Assembly (NCBI GenBank): GCA_032433765.1
Contig: JAVIAB010000047.1
Location: 13,992,107 to 14,056,106, forward strand
Direction: 5' to 3'
Origin: Megaustenia siamemsis
Taxonomy: Eukaryota; Mollusca; Gastropoda; Stylommatophora; Ariophantidae
DNA length: 64,000 nucleotides
In this document: positions 54,560 through 64,000 of the stretch, one piece after another
Layout: each line of letters opens with the position of its first letter
Numbering within the stretch: the first letter of the stretch is position 1
Made by a program: the position numbers and the translations under genes
The notes under the pieces: model-generated
What the model was told of the DNA's origin: nothing
The model's input: only the letters and a program-made list of their open reading frames with translations
The model's database searches: none

Positions 54560-57500
54560 AGAAATATTCCACTATGGACGAATTCATAGGTGCTCGGAAA
54601 TCTCCTTCAAGAATTTCGGGAACAAAATCCCAGGAGAACTCTGGTCGACATGCACAAACTTCACAGCCTGAGATCCACGGTGAGGGAGGGGGGGGGGCTA
54701 TAGCTTATGATTTTGCCCTGACAGCGGCCATATTTATTTACCACTCTTTCTGATTCTGCCAAGGGTTATTTAACGTGCACTGGTGCACAAGGGGTCTCCT
54801 GTTTATTGCCGTTATCCAAGAGGGCTAGACATCTGATCGCACTACCCAAGAGAGGACCAGACATCAGATCTTGCTACCCAAGAGAGGGCCAGACATCAGA
54901 TCTTGCTACCCAAGAGAGGACCAGACATCAGATCTTGCTACACAAGAGAGGGCTAGACATCTGATCTTGCTACCCAAGAGAGGGCTAGACATCAGATCTT
55001 GCTACCCAAGAGAGGACCAGACATCAGATCTTGCTACACAAGAGAGGGCTAGACATCTGATCTTGCTACCCAAGAGAGGGCTAGACATCAGATCTTGCTA
55101 CCCAAGAGAGGGCTAGACATCTGATCGCACTACCCAAGAGAGGACCAGACATCAGATCTTGCTACCCAAGAGAGGGCTAGACATCTGATCGCACTACCCA
55201 AGAGAGGACCAGACATCAGATCTTGCTACCCAAGAGAGGGCTAGACATCTGATCGCACTACCCAAGAGAGGACCAGACATCAGATCTTGCTACCCAAGAG
55301 AGGGCTAGACATCTGATCGCACTACGCAAGAGAGGACCAGACATCAGATCTTGCTACCCAAGAGAGGGCTAGACATCAGATCGCACTACGCAAGAGAGGA
55401 CCAGACATCAGATCTTGCTACCCAAGAGAGGGCTAGACATCAGATCTTGCTACACAAGAGAGGGCTAGACATCAGATCTTGCTACCCAAGAGAGGGCTAG
55501 ACATCTGATCGCACTACCCAAGAGAGGGCTAGACATCTGATCGCACTACGCAAGAGAGGACCAGACATCAGATCTTGCTACCCAAGAGAGGGCTAGACAT
55601 CTGATCGCACTACGCAAGAGAGGACCAGACATCAGATCTTGCTACCCAAGAGAGGGCTAGACATCAGATCGCACTACGCAAGAGAGGACCAGACATCAGA
55701 TCTTGCTACCCAAGAGAGGGCTAGACATCAGATCTTGCTACACAAGAGAGGGCTAGACATCAGATCTTGCTACCCAAGAGAGGGCTAGACATCTGATCGC
55801 ACTACCCAAGAGAGGGCTAGACATCTGATCGCACTACCCAAGAGAGGACCAGACATCAGATCTTGCTACCCAAGAGAGGGCTAGACATCTGATCGCACTA
55901 CCCAAGAGAGGACCAGACATCAGATCTTGCTACCCAAGAGAGGGCTAGACATCTGATCGCACTACGCAAGAGAGGACCAGACATCAGATCTTGCTACCCA
56001 AGAGAGGGCTAGACATCAGATCGCACTACGCAAGAGAGGACCAGACATCAGATCTTGCTACCCAAGAGAGGGCTAGACATCAGATCTTGCTACACAAGAG
56101 AGGGCTAGACATCAGATCTTGCTACCCAAGAGAGGGCTAGACATCTGATCGCACTACCCAAGAGAGGGCTAGACATCTGATCGCACTACGCAAGAGAGGA
56201 CCAGACATCAGATCTTGCTACCCAAGAGAGGGCTAGACATCTGATCGCACTACGCAAGAGAGGACCAGACATCAGATCTTGCTACCCAAGAGAGGGCTAG
56301 ACATCAGATCGCACTACGCAAGAGAGGACCAGACATCAGATCTTGCTACCCAAGAGAGGGCTAGACATCAGATCTTGCTACACAAGAGAGGGCTAGACAT
56401 CAGATCTTGCTACCCAAGAGAGGGCTAGACATCTGATCGCACTACCCAAGAGAGGGCTAGACATCTGATCGCACTACGCAAGAGAGGACCAGACATCAGA
56501 TCTTGCTACCCAAGAGAGGGCTAGACATCTGATCGCACTACCCAAGAGAGGACCAGACATCAGATCTTGCTACCCAAGAGAGGGCTAGACATCAGATCGC
56601 ACTACGCAAGAGAGGACCAGACATCAGATCTTGCTACCCAAGAGAGGGCTAGACATCAGAACGCACTACGCAAGAGAGGACCAGACATCAGATCTTGCTA
56701 CCCAAGAGAGGGCTAGACATCTGATCGCACTACCCAAGAGAGGGCTAGACATCAGATCTTGCTACACAAGAGAGGGCTAGACATCAGATCTTGCTACCCA
56801 AGAGAGGGCTAGACATCTGATCGCACTACCCAAGAGAGGGCTAGACATCAGATCTTGCTACCCAAGAGAGGGCTAGACATCAGATCTCACTACCCAAGAG
56901 AGGGCTAGACATCAGATCTTGCTACCCAAGAGAGGGCTAGACATCTGATCGCACTACCCAAGAGAGGGCTAGACATCTGATCGCACTACGCAAGAGAGGA
57001 CCAGACATCAGATCTTGCTACCCAAGAGAGGGCTAGACATCTGATCGCACTACCCAAGAGAGGGCTAGATATCTGATCGCACTACGCAAGAGAGGACCAG
57101 ACATCAGATCTTGCTACCCAAGAGAGGGCCAGACATCAGATCTCACTACCCAAGAGAGGGCTAGACATCAGATCTTACTACCAAAGAGAGGGCTAGACAT
57201 AAGATCTCACCACCAAAGAGAGGGCTAGACATCAGATCTCACCACCAAAGAGAGGGCTAGACATAAGATCTCACCACCAAAGAGAGGGCTAGACATAAGA
57301 TCTCACCACCAAAGAGAGGGCTAGACATAAGATCTCACCACCAAAGAGAGGGCTAGACATCAGATCTCACCACCAAAGAGAGGGCTAGACATAAGATCTC
57401 ACCACCAAAGAGAGGGCTAGACATAAGATCTCACCACCAAAGAGAGGGCTAGACATCAGATCTTGCTACCCAAGAGAGGGCTAGACATCAGATCTCACTA

Positions 57501-58510
57501 CCCAAGAGAGGGCTAGACATCAGATCTTACTACCAAAGAGAGGGCTAGACATAAGATCTCACCACCCAAGAGAGGGCTAGACATCAGATCTCACTACCCA
57601 AGAGAGGGCTAGACATCAGATCTTACTACCAAAGAGAGGGCTAGACATAAGATCTCACCACCAAAGAGAGGGCTATACATCAGATCTCACTACCAAAGAG
57701 AGAGCTAGACATCAGATCTCACTACCCAAGAGAGGGCTAGACATCTGATCGCACTACCCAAGATAGGGCTAGACATTAGATCTTACTACCCAAGAGAGGG
57801 CTAGACATCAGATCTCACTACCCAAGAGAGGGCTAGACATAAGATAACACTACCCAAGAGAGGGCTAGACATCAGATCTCACTACCCAAGAGAGGGCTAG
57901 ACATCAGATCTCACCACCTAAGAGAGGGCTAGACATCAGATCTCACTACCCAAGAGAGGGCTAGACATCAGATCTCACCACCCAAGAGAGGGCTAGACAT
58001 CAGATCTCACCACCCAAGAGAGGGCTAGACATCAGATCTCACCACCTAAGAGAGGGCTAGACATCAGATCTCACTACCCAAGAGAGGGCTAGACATCAGA
58101 TCTCACCACCCAAGAGAGGGCTAGACATCAGATCTCACTACCCAAGAGAGGGCTAGACATCAGATCTCACTACCCAAGAGAGGGCTAGACATCAGATCTC
58201 ACTACCCAAGAGAGGGCTAGACATCAGATCTCACTACCCAAGAGAGGGCTAGACATCAGATCTCACTACCCAAGAGAAGGCTAGACATCAGATCTCACTA
58301 CCCAAGAGAGGGCTAGACATCAGATCTCACCGCCCAAGAGATCAGGAAAGGGTAGCGTCACGACGAAACCTCGTATTTTAATTTTTCTTATTAAAAAATA
58401 CATCATCACCCCCTTAAACTCAAGACGCTCCTGTCCTAAGGCCGATGTCGTGCCTCTAGACCTCCCAGTTCCTTAAGTCAAGACAAGAGGAGACAAGTCA
58501 TGTGAAGTCA
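54560..58510 (-). mobile_element. SINE-D copy swollen by an internal satellite
   Basis: Reading the minus strand: a degenerate head near 58490-58425 (ctgggaggtctagaggcacg, then gtcttgagttta), then aaaatacgaggtttcgtcgt, then the 32-bp array, then ggataacggcaataaacagg and gtgcaccagtgcacgttaaa, and the tail near 54600. The same order of blocks occurs in the SINE-D copy at 32446-32079 but with a single copy of the amplified segment. Confidence 0.7.
54822..58340. repeat. 32-bp satellite, about 110 monomers, with higher-order structure
   Basis: Monomer acccaagagagggctagaca + tctgatcgcact. Variants: ggctagac/gaccagac, atctgatcgca/atcagatcttg, tacccaag/tacacaag/tacgcaag. The rare tacacaagag variant falls at 54939, 55035, 55451, 55739, 56091, 56379 and 56763, all at multiples of 32; the later spacings are 9, 11, 9 and 12 monomers. 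A 640-bp (20-monomer) block is thus repeated. From about 57160 the monomers belong to a different subfamily (tctcaccacc). Confidence 0.96.
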
Positions 58511-58626
58511 TTTTTATTTAAGAGACAACAATCCATCATTAACAGCAAATACATTTTATGTTCTGTGTGTAAGGCTGCGAAACATTGAGAACAACAAAAA
58601 TGACAATCATGACGATACAGACTTTC

Positions 58627-58738
58627 ATTAACGAATGCTTACACAGAATAAAATGGCAGGACAAAATCACTAACATAGAATTATGGAAATGTACCAGTCA
58701 AATACCAGTGGATAAAGAGATACAGCGAAGACGATGGT
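58627..58738 (+). mobile_element. LINE-A fragment
   Basis: Encodes NECLHRIK-WQDKITNIELWK and CTSQIPVDKEIQRRRW, matching the LINE-A tail, with one small deletion. It stops abruptly where an antisense LINE-B begins at about 58740. Confidence 0.8.
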
Positions 58739-58739
58739 T

Positions 58740-59380
58740 GCACAAGTCGTTTTTCATTTTCTGAAATGCTATTTTGGCTTGAGCTATTCTCCTTATTATT
58801 TCTGTGATGCATCTTCCATCTGATGTTATTATTGTGCCCAAATATGTTTATTTTTATGCTGCATGATGGTGTTAATTGTTTCTTCGATATGACCATTACT
58901 TCCTTTTTCTTATTATTCAGACTGATACATTTCTTATTGCTTTCTTTTACTGTTATGTCTATCATTTCTTTTAGTTCATTATCTCTGTCTAGTCTGGCCA
59001 AGCGTGCAGGGATCGAAGAGGGAAGACAACCCGGTACTCAAAAATGTCGTGCTGAAGTTGGATGTGTTGGGCCGAAAGGCGCAAATATAACAGTTATACT
59101 GCAAACCACAACACAACGCAGACACGTCCACTTCGTCCTTGTAAGGGCGGATGATGAAGAGGAATATTCTAGTCTACAACGATACTCTAGAATACTTTAG
59201 TCATCGGGCGAACGCAACCAACCAACCAAGTTCATTATCCGTCTCTGCTATTAAAACTGTATCATCAGCACATCGCATATTGTTTATGTTGTGATCGTTA
59301 TTTCAATTCCTTTTATGTCTAATTTTGTTCTCATAATATTTTCGGTGTAAAGTGAAAACAAATCAGAACACAGCCTATAC
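58740..59380 (-). mobile_element. LINE-B reverse-transcriptase fragment with SINE-C inside
   Basis: Minus strand: TENILRTKLDIKGIEITITT-like, MRCADDTVLIAETDNELKEM (YADD changed to CADD), then after the SINE-C interruption DITVKESNKKCISLNNKKKE, VMVISKKQLTPSCSIKI and a truncated thumb. Breaks present. Confidence 0.8.
58973..59239 (+). mobile_element. SINE-C copy 2, inserted in LINE-B
   Basis: At 58984-59228, 5'-truncated (starts near agtctggccaagcgtgcagg). Tail is (aacc)n. Perfect 11-bp duplication agttcattatc at 58973-58983 and 59229-59239. Confidence 0.88.
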
Positions 59381-59557
59381 ATCTATATATTATCATAACG
59401 AGAGGGAAAAAAACCCATTATATTAGTTATACCTTTGTAGTCATACAACCAGGAAGGTCATTACTGAGATTGTCTACCTTGTTTTTGTACTCGGTGTATT
59501 GAAAGTCGATATATGTCGTTCTTGTATAGTATGTTTCATCTCGATAAACTTTCAGGT

Positions 59558-59846
59558 CTAATTATTATTGGGAGCTGTGATAGCTCAGTGGTTAGTGAAC
59601 TGGACTACAAAGGACAAGGTTTAGAGTTCGATCCCAACCGACGGCTTCCGGGTTCACCCAGCCTTAAATGGGTACCGGATTTTTTCCTGGGAAAGTAAAG
59701 CGGCATGGGCGTAATACCGACCACATTACTCCAAAAATCATGTGCTCAAGGTCTGTAAAATTTATGGTCACTAACACCATATTCCCTACACGCCGTCACT
59801 TGGCGTGGTGGAGGTACTTTACTTTTTAATTTTACTAATTATTGTT
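59558..59846 (+). mobile_element. SINE-A copy 13
   Basis: At about 59569-59834, head gggagctgtgatagctcagt, complete body, tail actttttaatttta. Flanking ctaattatt-type duplication at 59558 and 59835. Confidence 0.86.
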
Positions 59847-60754
59847 AACGGCTCGAATTACTTGAGCTATATCACGGTTATCTAGGGAAAACAGTGGTCA
59901 GTTGTATATTTGGCATTTAACTCATTGAGCTGGAGTGTGATTATGTTATGTTTTGTGATAAAATAAGTAGAGCTGTCGTGGCCTACATTGCTTTCACTGG
60001 TTATTCTCCGCTGCTTCATGTTTATTCTTGAAGTTTCCCTATGTCACGACAAATTCATTCTCTTTTTTCTCCTCATTTCTTACTGGTTTTTTTATTTTAT
60101 TTAGCACAAGCCTTGAAACGTCTGCTCGAATGACACTAGTGTATTGAGAGCTGAAATCTCGATGAGGCTGGACAGAATCAAAAGATCAAACTCTCAGCCT
60201 TAGATTGGTACGTGACTGCGAATGTCAAACTTAAGATCACGTGCTCACCTCGTGGAAAAAAACATTCACTTCGAAGGGAAACGAGTTTGAGCAGTCAATC
60301 AAATCTCTCGCGCCGTTTCCCTCAGTAATTAGCTCGTTCACCTCATAAACACAAACTTAAACGCGAGGAAATATGTTGTTCTTTCAACGTGTCAAACTAA
60401 TGGCGCTATGCGCAGTCATAAGAAACATATGTCACGTCTTTAAACTGAAACATCAGCGATGCAATTGAAATAAACATAGACCTGCATAACTACTGTTTGG
60501 GTTTTTAAATTTGAAAGAAATCATTTTGGAAAGGATAAAAATAACTCCAGCCTCGAGGCCATTTAGAAAGTTTATTATGTGGCTCGGACGCTGAAACAAA
60601 GTCCATAGAGAAATAGAATGATTTTCATGAGATATGTATATAACGAGGATACAGAGAGGGCTTGATTAAGAAATAAGTAGCTAAAAAAAGCGCCGAAACG
60701 ATAAATGCCAATTAAAATACAGGTAAAATGCATAAGTGAATTATATATAATCAT
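59847..60754. other. Longest apparently unique, non-repetitive stretch
   Basis: No TE signature, no arrays, no convincing open frame. It includes gtttccctcagtaattagct near 60320. It could hold regulatory or intronic sequence of a neighbouring host gene; nothing shows this directly. Confidence 0.4.
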
Positions 60755-61415
60755 CGTCAGATCCCATTTCTTCTATTATTATGTTGAAGGTCTCTTTGAT
60801 GTCTTGAAAACACCTTCTTCTTAGTTTAACCTTCATGTTTCGTCAAGAAACCATGCCTTCCATTATTGCTCTTTCCAGCCAGCTGTGTTTTTTTAAAACG
60901 CATTAGTATTTTAATTTCGGCTGTAGAATTGTGTTTATAAGCCAGTTCTTTATAATGTTTCACTTTTTAATGTCTTCGATGCTTTTTTTCTTCTTTATCT
61001 GAGGTATCTTAATGATTTTTCTGTATAATTTTTTTTGTTTCAAATGAATCGATTTTCTTCCACGTTGTTTGCGAGATTGTCCATGATTCCTATGTGGCTG
61101 TCAGGAAGATATATCTTATCAGTAATTTCATGTTTCAGTGTTGCTGGTACTATGTCACATGTTCTTCATGGCATTTAATGGTTGTGTTGATATTGCTAAT
61201 CTTGTTTTGATCTCTTTCTGACAGTCTCCATTGTTAGTTACTACAGATCCCAGATATTTATAGTTGGTTACAATTTCAAGTTCTTCACTGTTGTTGATTT
61301 TGGGTTGGCTTTTTGTTTTGTCAATAAACATAATCTTGGTTTGTCTGTATGTTTAGATACATGTTTTGCTCTTCACTATGTTTTTGACAAACTCAATTAT
61401 CTCTTTCAATCCTTT
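60755..61415 (-). mobile_element. LINE-F 3' half, copy 2
   Basis: Minus strand: LQKGLKEIIEFVK, TKIMFIDKTKSQPKINNSEE, IVTNYKYLGSVVTNNGDCQK, then a decayed thumb and the GHVxRHSGLExxIMEGMVS-like end. It truncates at 61415 against LINE-B' in the opposite orientation. Confidence 0.72.
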
Positions 61416-62488
61416 TTGCAAGATATTAGATAAGTTACAAGAAATGTTAGACATTATAGTGAAGGAACGCAAAAATAAAGGAATCAACCTTAAAAACAAA
61501 AAGACAGAAGTAATGGTAACAACAAAGAAAAAGACATCACCACATTGCACGATAAAGACAAGTGGAGCAATATGCTTGCGTTCGCCCGATGACTTAAGGA
61601 GTGTACCTCGTCATCATCCGCCCTTAAAAGGACGTTAAGTAGACGTGTCTGCGTTGTGTTGTGGTTTACATTATAACTGTGATATTTGTACCTTTCGGAC
61701 CAACACATCCGACTTCAGCATGACATTTTTTAGTACCGGGTTGTCTTCCCTCTTCGATCCCTACTCGCTTGGCCAGACTAGACAGGTTAGTCTGTTACTA
61801 GAGGCACCACGAAGAGGTGGAGCTGGGTCTGGATGGTTCTGGTTCACCGATCCTGGCGCAAGCCATCAGCTGTGGGTCGCTGACAACTTCCAGCTCTGGT
61901 GCTGGGAGGCGCGCCTTTGCCTCCAAGTGGAGCAATAATAAAACAGTTAAATGAATGTAAATATCTAGGAACATTATTAACCTCAGATGGTAGATCTACA
62001 ACAGAGGCGAGATGCAGAATAGCTCAGGAAAAAGGACATTCCAAAAAAATTTAGGAATATACATTTTGGAAAAAAGAGTTCTTAAATGTTATGTAGAACC
62101 AGTCTTAACATATTGATGTGAATAATGGACAATGGGACAACAGACAAGAAAATTACTGGAGGCTGTAGAGATATGTTTTTACAGAAGAATGTTGGGAATA
62201 CCTTGCACAGCTAAGAAGTGTAATGAAAACGTTCTGAAATAGGCCAAGGTAAAAAGAGAGCAAATATCCAATATTAGGAAGAAACAATCATCATTTTGGC
62301 CTTGTAATGATAAAGGGGTATCTGGAATATATAGTGACGACTGAGAAAATTGAGGGACGGAGAGATAGAGGGAAACAAAGAGAAAATATACCAGACAGCT
62401 TAAAAGAATGACTTAGCAAAAGGTCAACAACAGAAATGATAAATAACTGTCGAGATCGAAAGTTGTGGAGAGATGATACTAGATGATC
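61416..62488 (+). mobile_element. LINE-B' fragment with SINE-C inside
   Basis: Plus strand: DKLQEMLDIIVKERKNKGIN, KKTEVMVTTKKKTSPHCTIK, then SINE-C. It resumes at ECKYLGTLLTSDGRSTTEAR, LKCYVEPVLTY, FYRRMLGIPCTAKKCNEN, GRRDRGKQRENIPDSL and MINNCRDRKLWRDD. Covers thumb to end. A stop within YCE... and a frameshift near 62060 break it. Confidence 0.82.
61559..61937 (-). mobile_element. SINE-C copy 3, inserted in LINE-B'
   Basis: At 61573-61923, the longest copy. Perfect 14-bp duplication caagtggagcaata at 61559-61572 and 61924-61937. It defines the 5' end (gcaaaggcgcgcctcccagc on the minus strand) and 3' end (catcgggcgaacgcaagca). Confidence 0.92.
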
Positions 62489-62820
62489 ATCAATCCTTTA
62501 GCACTTCTTGAGAGGAGGACTGTGTCTTCAGTGTATCTTGGAATAATGTTATCATTTATTGTGAAAGTGTCACAATTCACAAATATGTCATTATTTGTGA
62601 CATTTCTTATGATGTTCTCAGCACAGATGTTGAACTGGTATGGAGAGTGGATGCATCCACATTTTTGTGCTTCAAACCCGTTGGATGTTTCGCCCGCTAT
62701 TATGATACCTGCTTGCTGTTTGTGACATAGGGATTCGATGGGTTGTATTAGGTATGTTGGAAATCCCATATACTTCATATTTCCTGTTTTTTTATGTTGT
62801 ATATTATCAAACACCTAGAT
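62489..62820 (-). pseudogene. LINE-B-type reverse-transcriptase core
   Basis: Minus strand: MFDNIQHKK (FDNIQHK catalytic region), MKYMGFPTYLIQ, GIIIAGETSNGFEAQKCGC, SPYQFNICAENIIRN and RYTEDTVLLSRSAKG. The catalytic YADD box reads YTED and GVRQGC is damaged, so this is inactive. It abuts the 3' end of the LINE-B' copy in opposite orientation. Confidence 0.82.
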
Positions 62821-63015
62821 GTAAACTATGAAGCGTGTATGTAGTTTTATGTTGTATGTTATCAAACACCTAGATGTAAACTGTGAAGCGTGTATGTAGT
62901 TTTATGTTGTATGTTATCAAACACCTAGATGTAAACTATGAAGCGTGTATGTAGTTTTATGTTGTATGTTATCAAACGCCTAGATGTAAACTGTGAAGCG
63001 TGTATGTAGCTTTAT
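62800..63015 (+). repeat. 55-bp x 4 tandem repeat
   Basis: aagcgtgtatgtag recurs at 62831, 62886, 62941 and 62996, exactly 55 bp apart. Confidence 0.93.
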
Positions 63016-63299
63016 GTCTTGTATTCCCTACACTTCTCAGAGCTGTGACTCATGTTAAAGCCCCGAGTACATCAACTATGTCTGAAGCCTACTTGAACTA
63101 TATGAAATTCTTCTTGCAACTTTCTTCTATCCTATGATCATAATGATCAGTAAGAATATGTTCCTGATGTGAACTATTAGGTTGATAGATCTGTAACTGG
63201 TGCGTAGCTTCAGATTTTCTTTCTTTGGAATGTGGCTGAACACAGATCTTTTCTAAGCAAGTTTGCATTATTCCAGATACTCACACACAATGCATGGTA

Positions 63300-63905
63300 A
63301 ATACGAACGCTGACCTCCCCTCTAGCATTGATGAATTCATGCTGGAATAAAATCACTTCCTGATGACTTCCCTTTAGTATGGATGAATTCATGCTGGTTT
63401 ATGATCACTTCCTGATGACTTCCCTCTAATATGGGTTAATTCATGCTGGAATATCGTCACTTCCTGAATACTTCCCTCTAATATGGATTAATTAATGCTG
63501 GAATATCATCACTTCCTGATGACTTCCCTCTAGTATGGATGAATTCATGCTGGATTATCATCACTTCCTGATGACTTCCCTCTAGCATTGATGAATTCAG
63601 CTGGAATATCATCACTTCCTGATGATTTCCCTCTAGTATGGATGAATTCATGCTTGAATATCATCACTTCCTGATGACTTCCCTCTAATATGGATGAATT
63701 CATGCTTGAATATCATCACTTCCTGGTGACTTCCCTCTAGTATGGATGAATTCATGCTGGAATATCATCACTTCCTGATGATTTCCCTCTAGTATGGATG
63801 AATTCATGCTGGAATATCATCACTTCCTGATGATTTCCCTCTAGTATGGATGAATTCATGCTGGAATATCATCACTTCCTGGTGACTTCCCTCTAGTATG
63901 GATGA
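63300..63905 (+). repeat. 52-bp minisatellite
   Basis: About eleven copies of tatggatgaattcatgctgg + aatatcatcacttcctgatgacttccctctag spread over the 52-bp period (for example 63751 and 63803). Confidence 0.93.
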
Positions 63906-64000
63906 ATTGTGGTGCACAGAGGAGTATGCAACAGTGGCCTCCAAATTGCTACAAAGAGCTATGAATGCACTGAATTCATGGACAAATAGATGGTGTATCA
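63906..64000 (+). mobile_element. LINE-E-like reverse-transcriptase fragment at window edge
   Basis: Encodes LWCTEEYATVASKLLQRAMN and ALNSWTNRWC, the segment just after the catalytic ADD box in I/Nimb-type LINEs (LVLWCTEEYATTA in relatives, from memory). It probably continues past the window. Confidence 0.65.

Noticed and set aside
54822..58340. CRISPR-like array
   Set aside because: Monomers are contiguous with no spacers, and the context is eukaryotic transposon DNA; it is a satellite.
61416..62820. Twin-priming inversion linking the two LINE-B-type pieces
   Set aside because: The inverted reverse-transcriptase core lies beyond the 3' end of the first piece, the wrong side for twin priming; two separate insertions fit better.

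Overview
The window looks like repeat-dominated, non-genic DNA from an invertebrate animal. A gastropod or other mollusc is my best guess, inferred from the mix of RTE-type LINEs, an I/Nimb-like LINE, tRNA-derived SINEs and minisatellites; nothing in the sequence proves it. The DNA is AT-rich. I found no bacterial operon, no host gene with convincing exons, no rRNA and no functional tRNA gene. Almost all coding-like sequence belongs to transposable elements (TEs), and roughly a quarter of the window is tandem arrays. Family names used here (SINE-A to SINE-D, LINE-A to LINE-F, Repeat E) are my own labels.

Layout. 1-13 kb: LINE-C pieces, several minisatellites, a LINE-E copy with the twin-priming inversion structure (2065-2852), a SINE whose tRNA-like head is replaced by U6 snRNA (4766-5061), and SINE-A copies. 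13-22 kb: decayed RTE-type reverse transcriptases on the minus strand with a TTAA-flanked MITE, then simple repeats. 22.5-25.5 kb: a broken hAT transposase gene containing two internal tandem expansions (72-bp x9 and 60-bp x19). 26-34.9 kb: successive minisatellites of 5, 16, 22-23, 44, 46 and 48 bp. 35-44 kb: SINEs, LINE tails, a 36/39-bp array and a possible 47-codon secreted Cys-rich peptide (39411-39554). 44.2-50.8 kb: a full-length RTE-like element (LINE-D, 8-bp target-site duplication) containing a full-length antisense LINE-A insertion (45332-48557) with an uninterrupted 1019-codon endonuclease/reverse-transcriptase gene and a perfect 14-bp duplication. 51-64 kb: more SINEs, a second MITE copy, a 3.5-kb satellite of 32-bp monomers that grew inside a SINE-D copy, further LINE fragments, and 55-bp and 52-bp arrays.

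How the parts work together. The LINEs encode the target-primed reverse transcription machinery that also mobilises the SINEs. Target-site duplications can be read around many copies, so insertion order can be reconstructed: LINE-A into LINE-D, SINE-A into LINE-B, and SINE-C into LINE-B twice. At least three tandem arrays arose by amplifying internal pieces of TEs (SINE-D, LINE-C and the hAT gene). The most unusual items are the U6-headed SINE, the SINE-derived satellite, the double expansion in the hAT gene, the intact nested LINE, and the small Cys-rich open reading frame.
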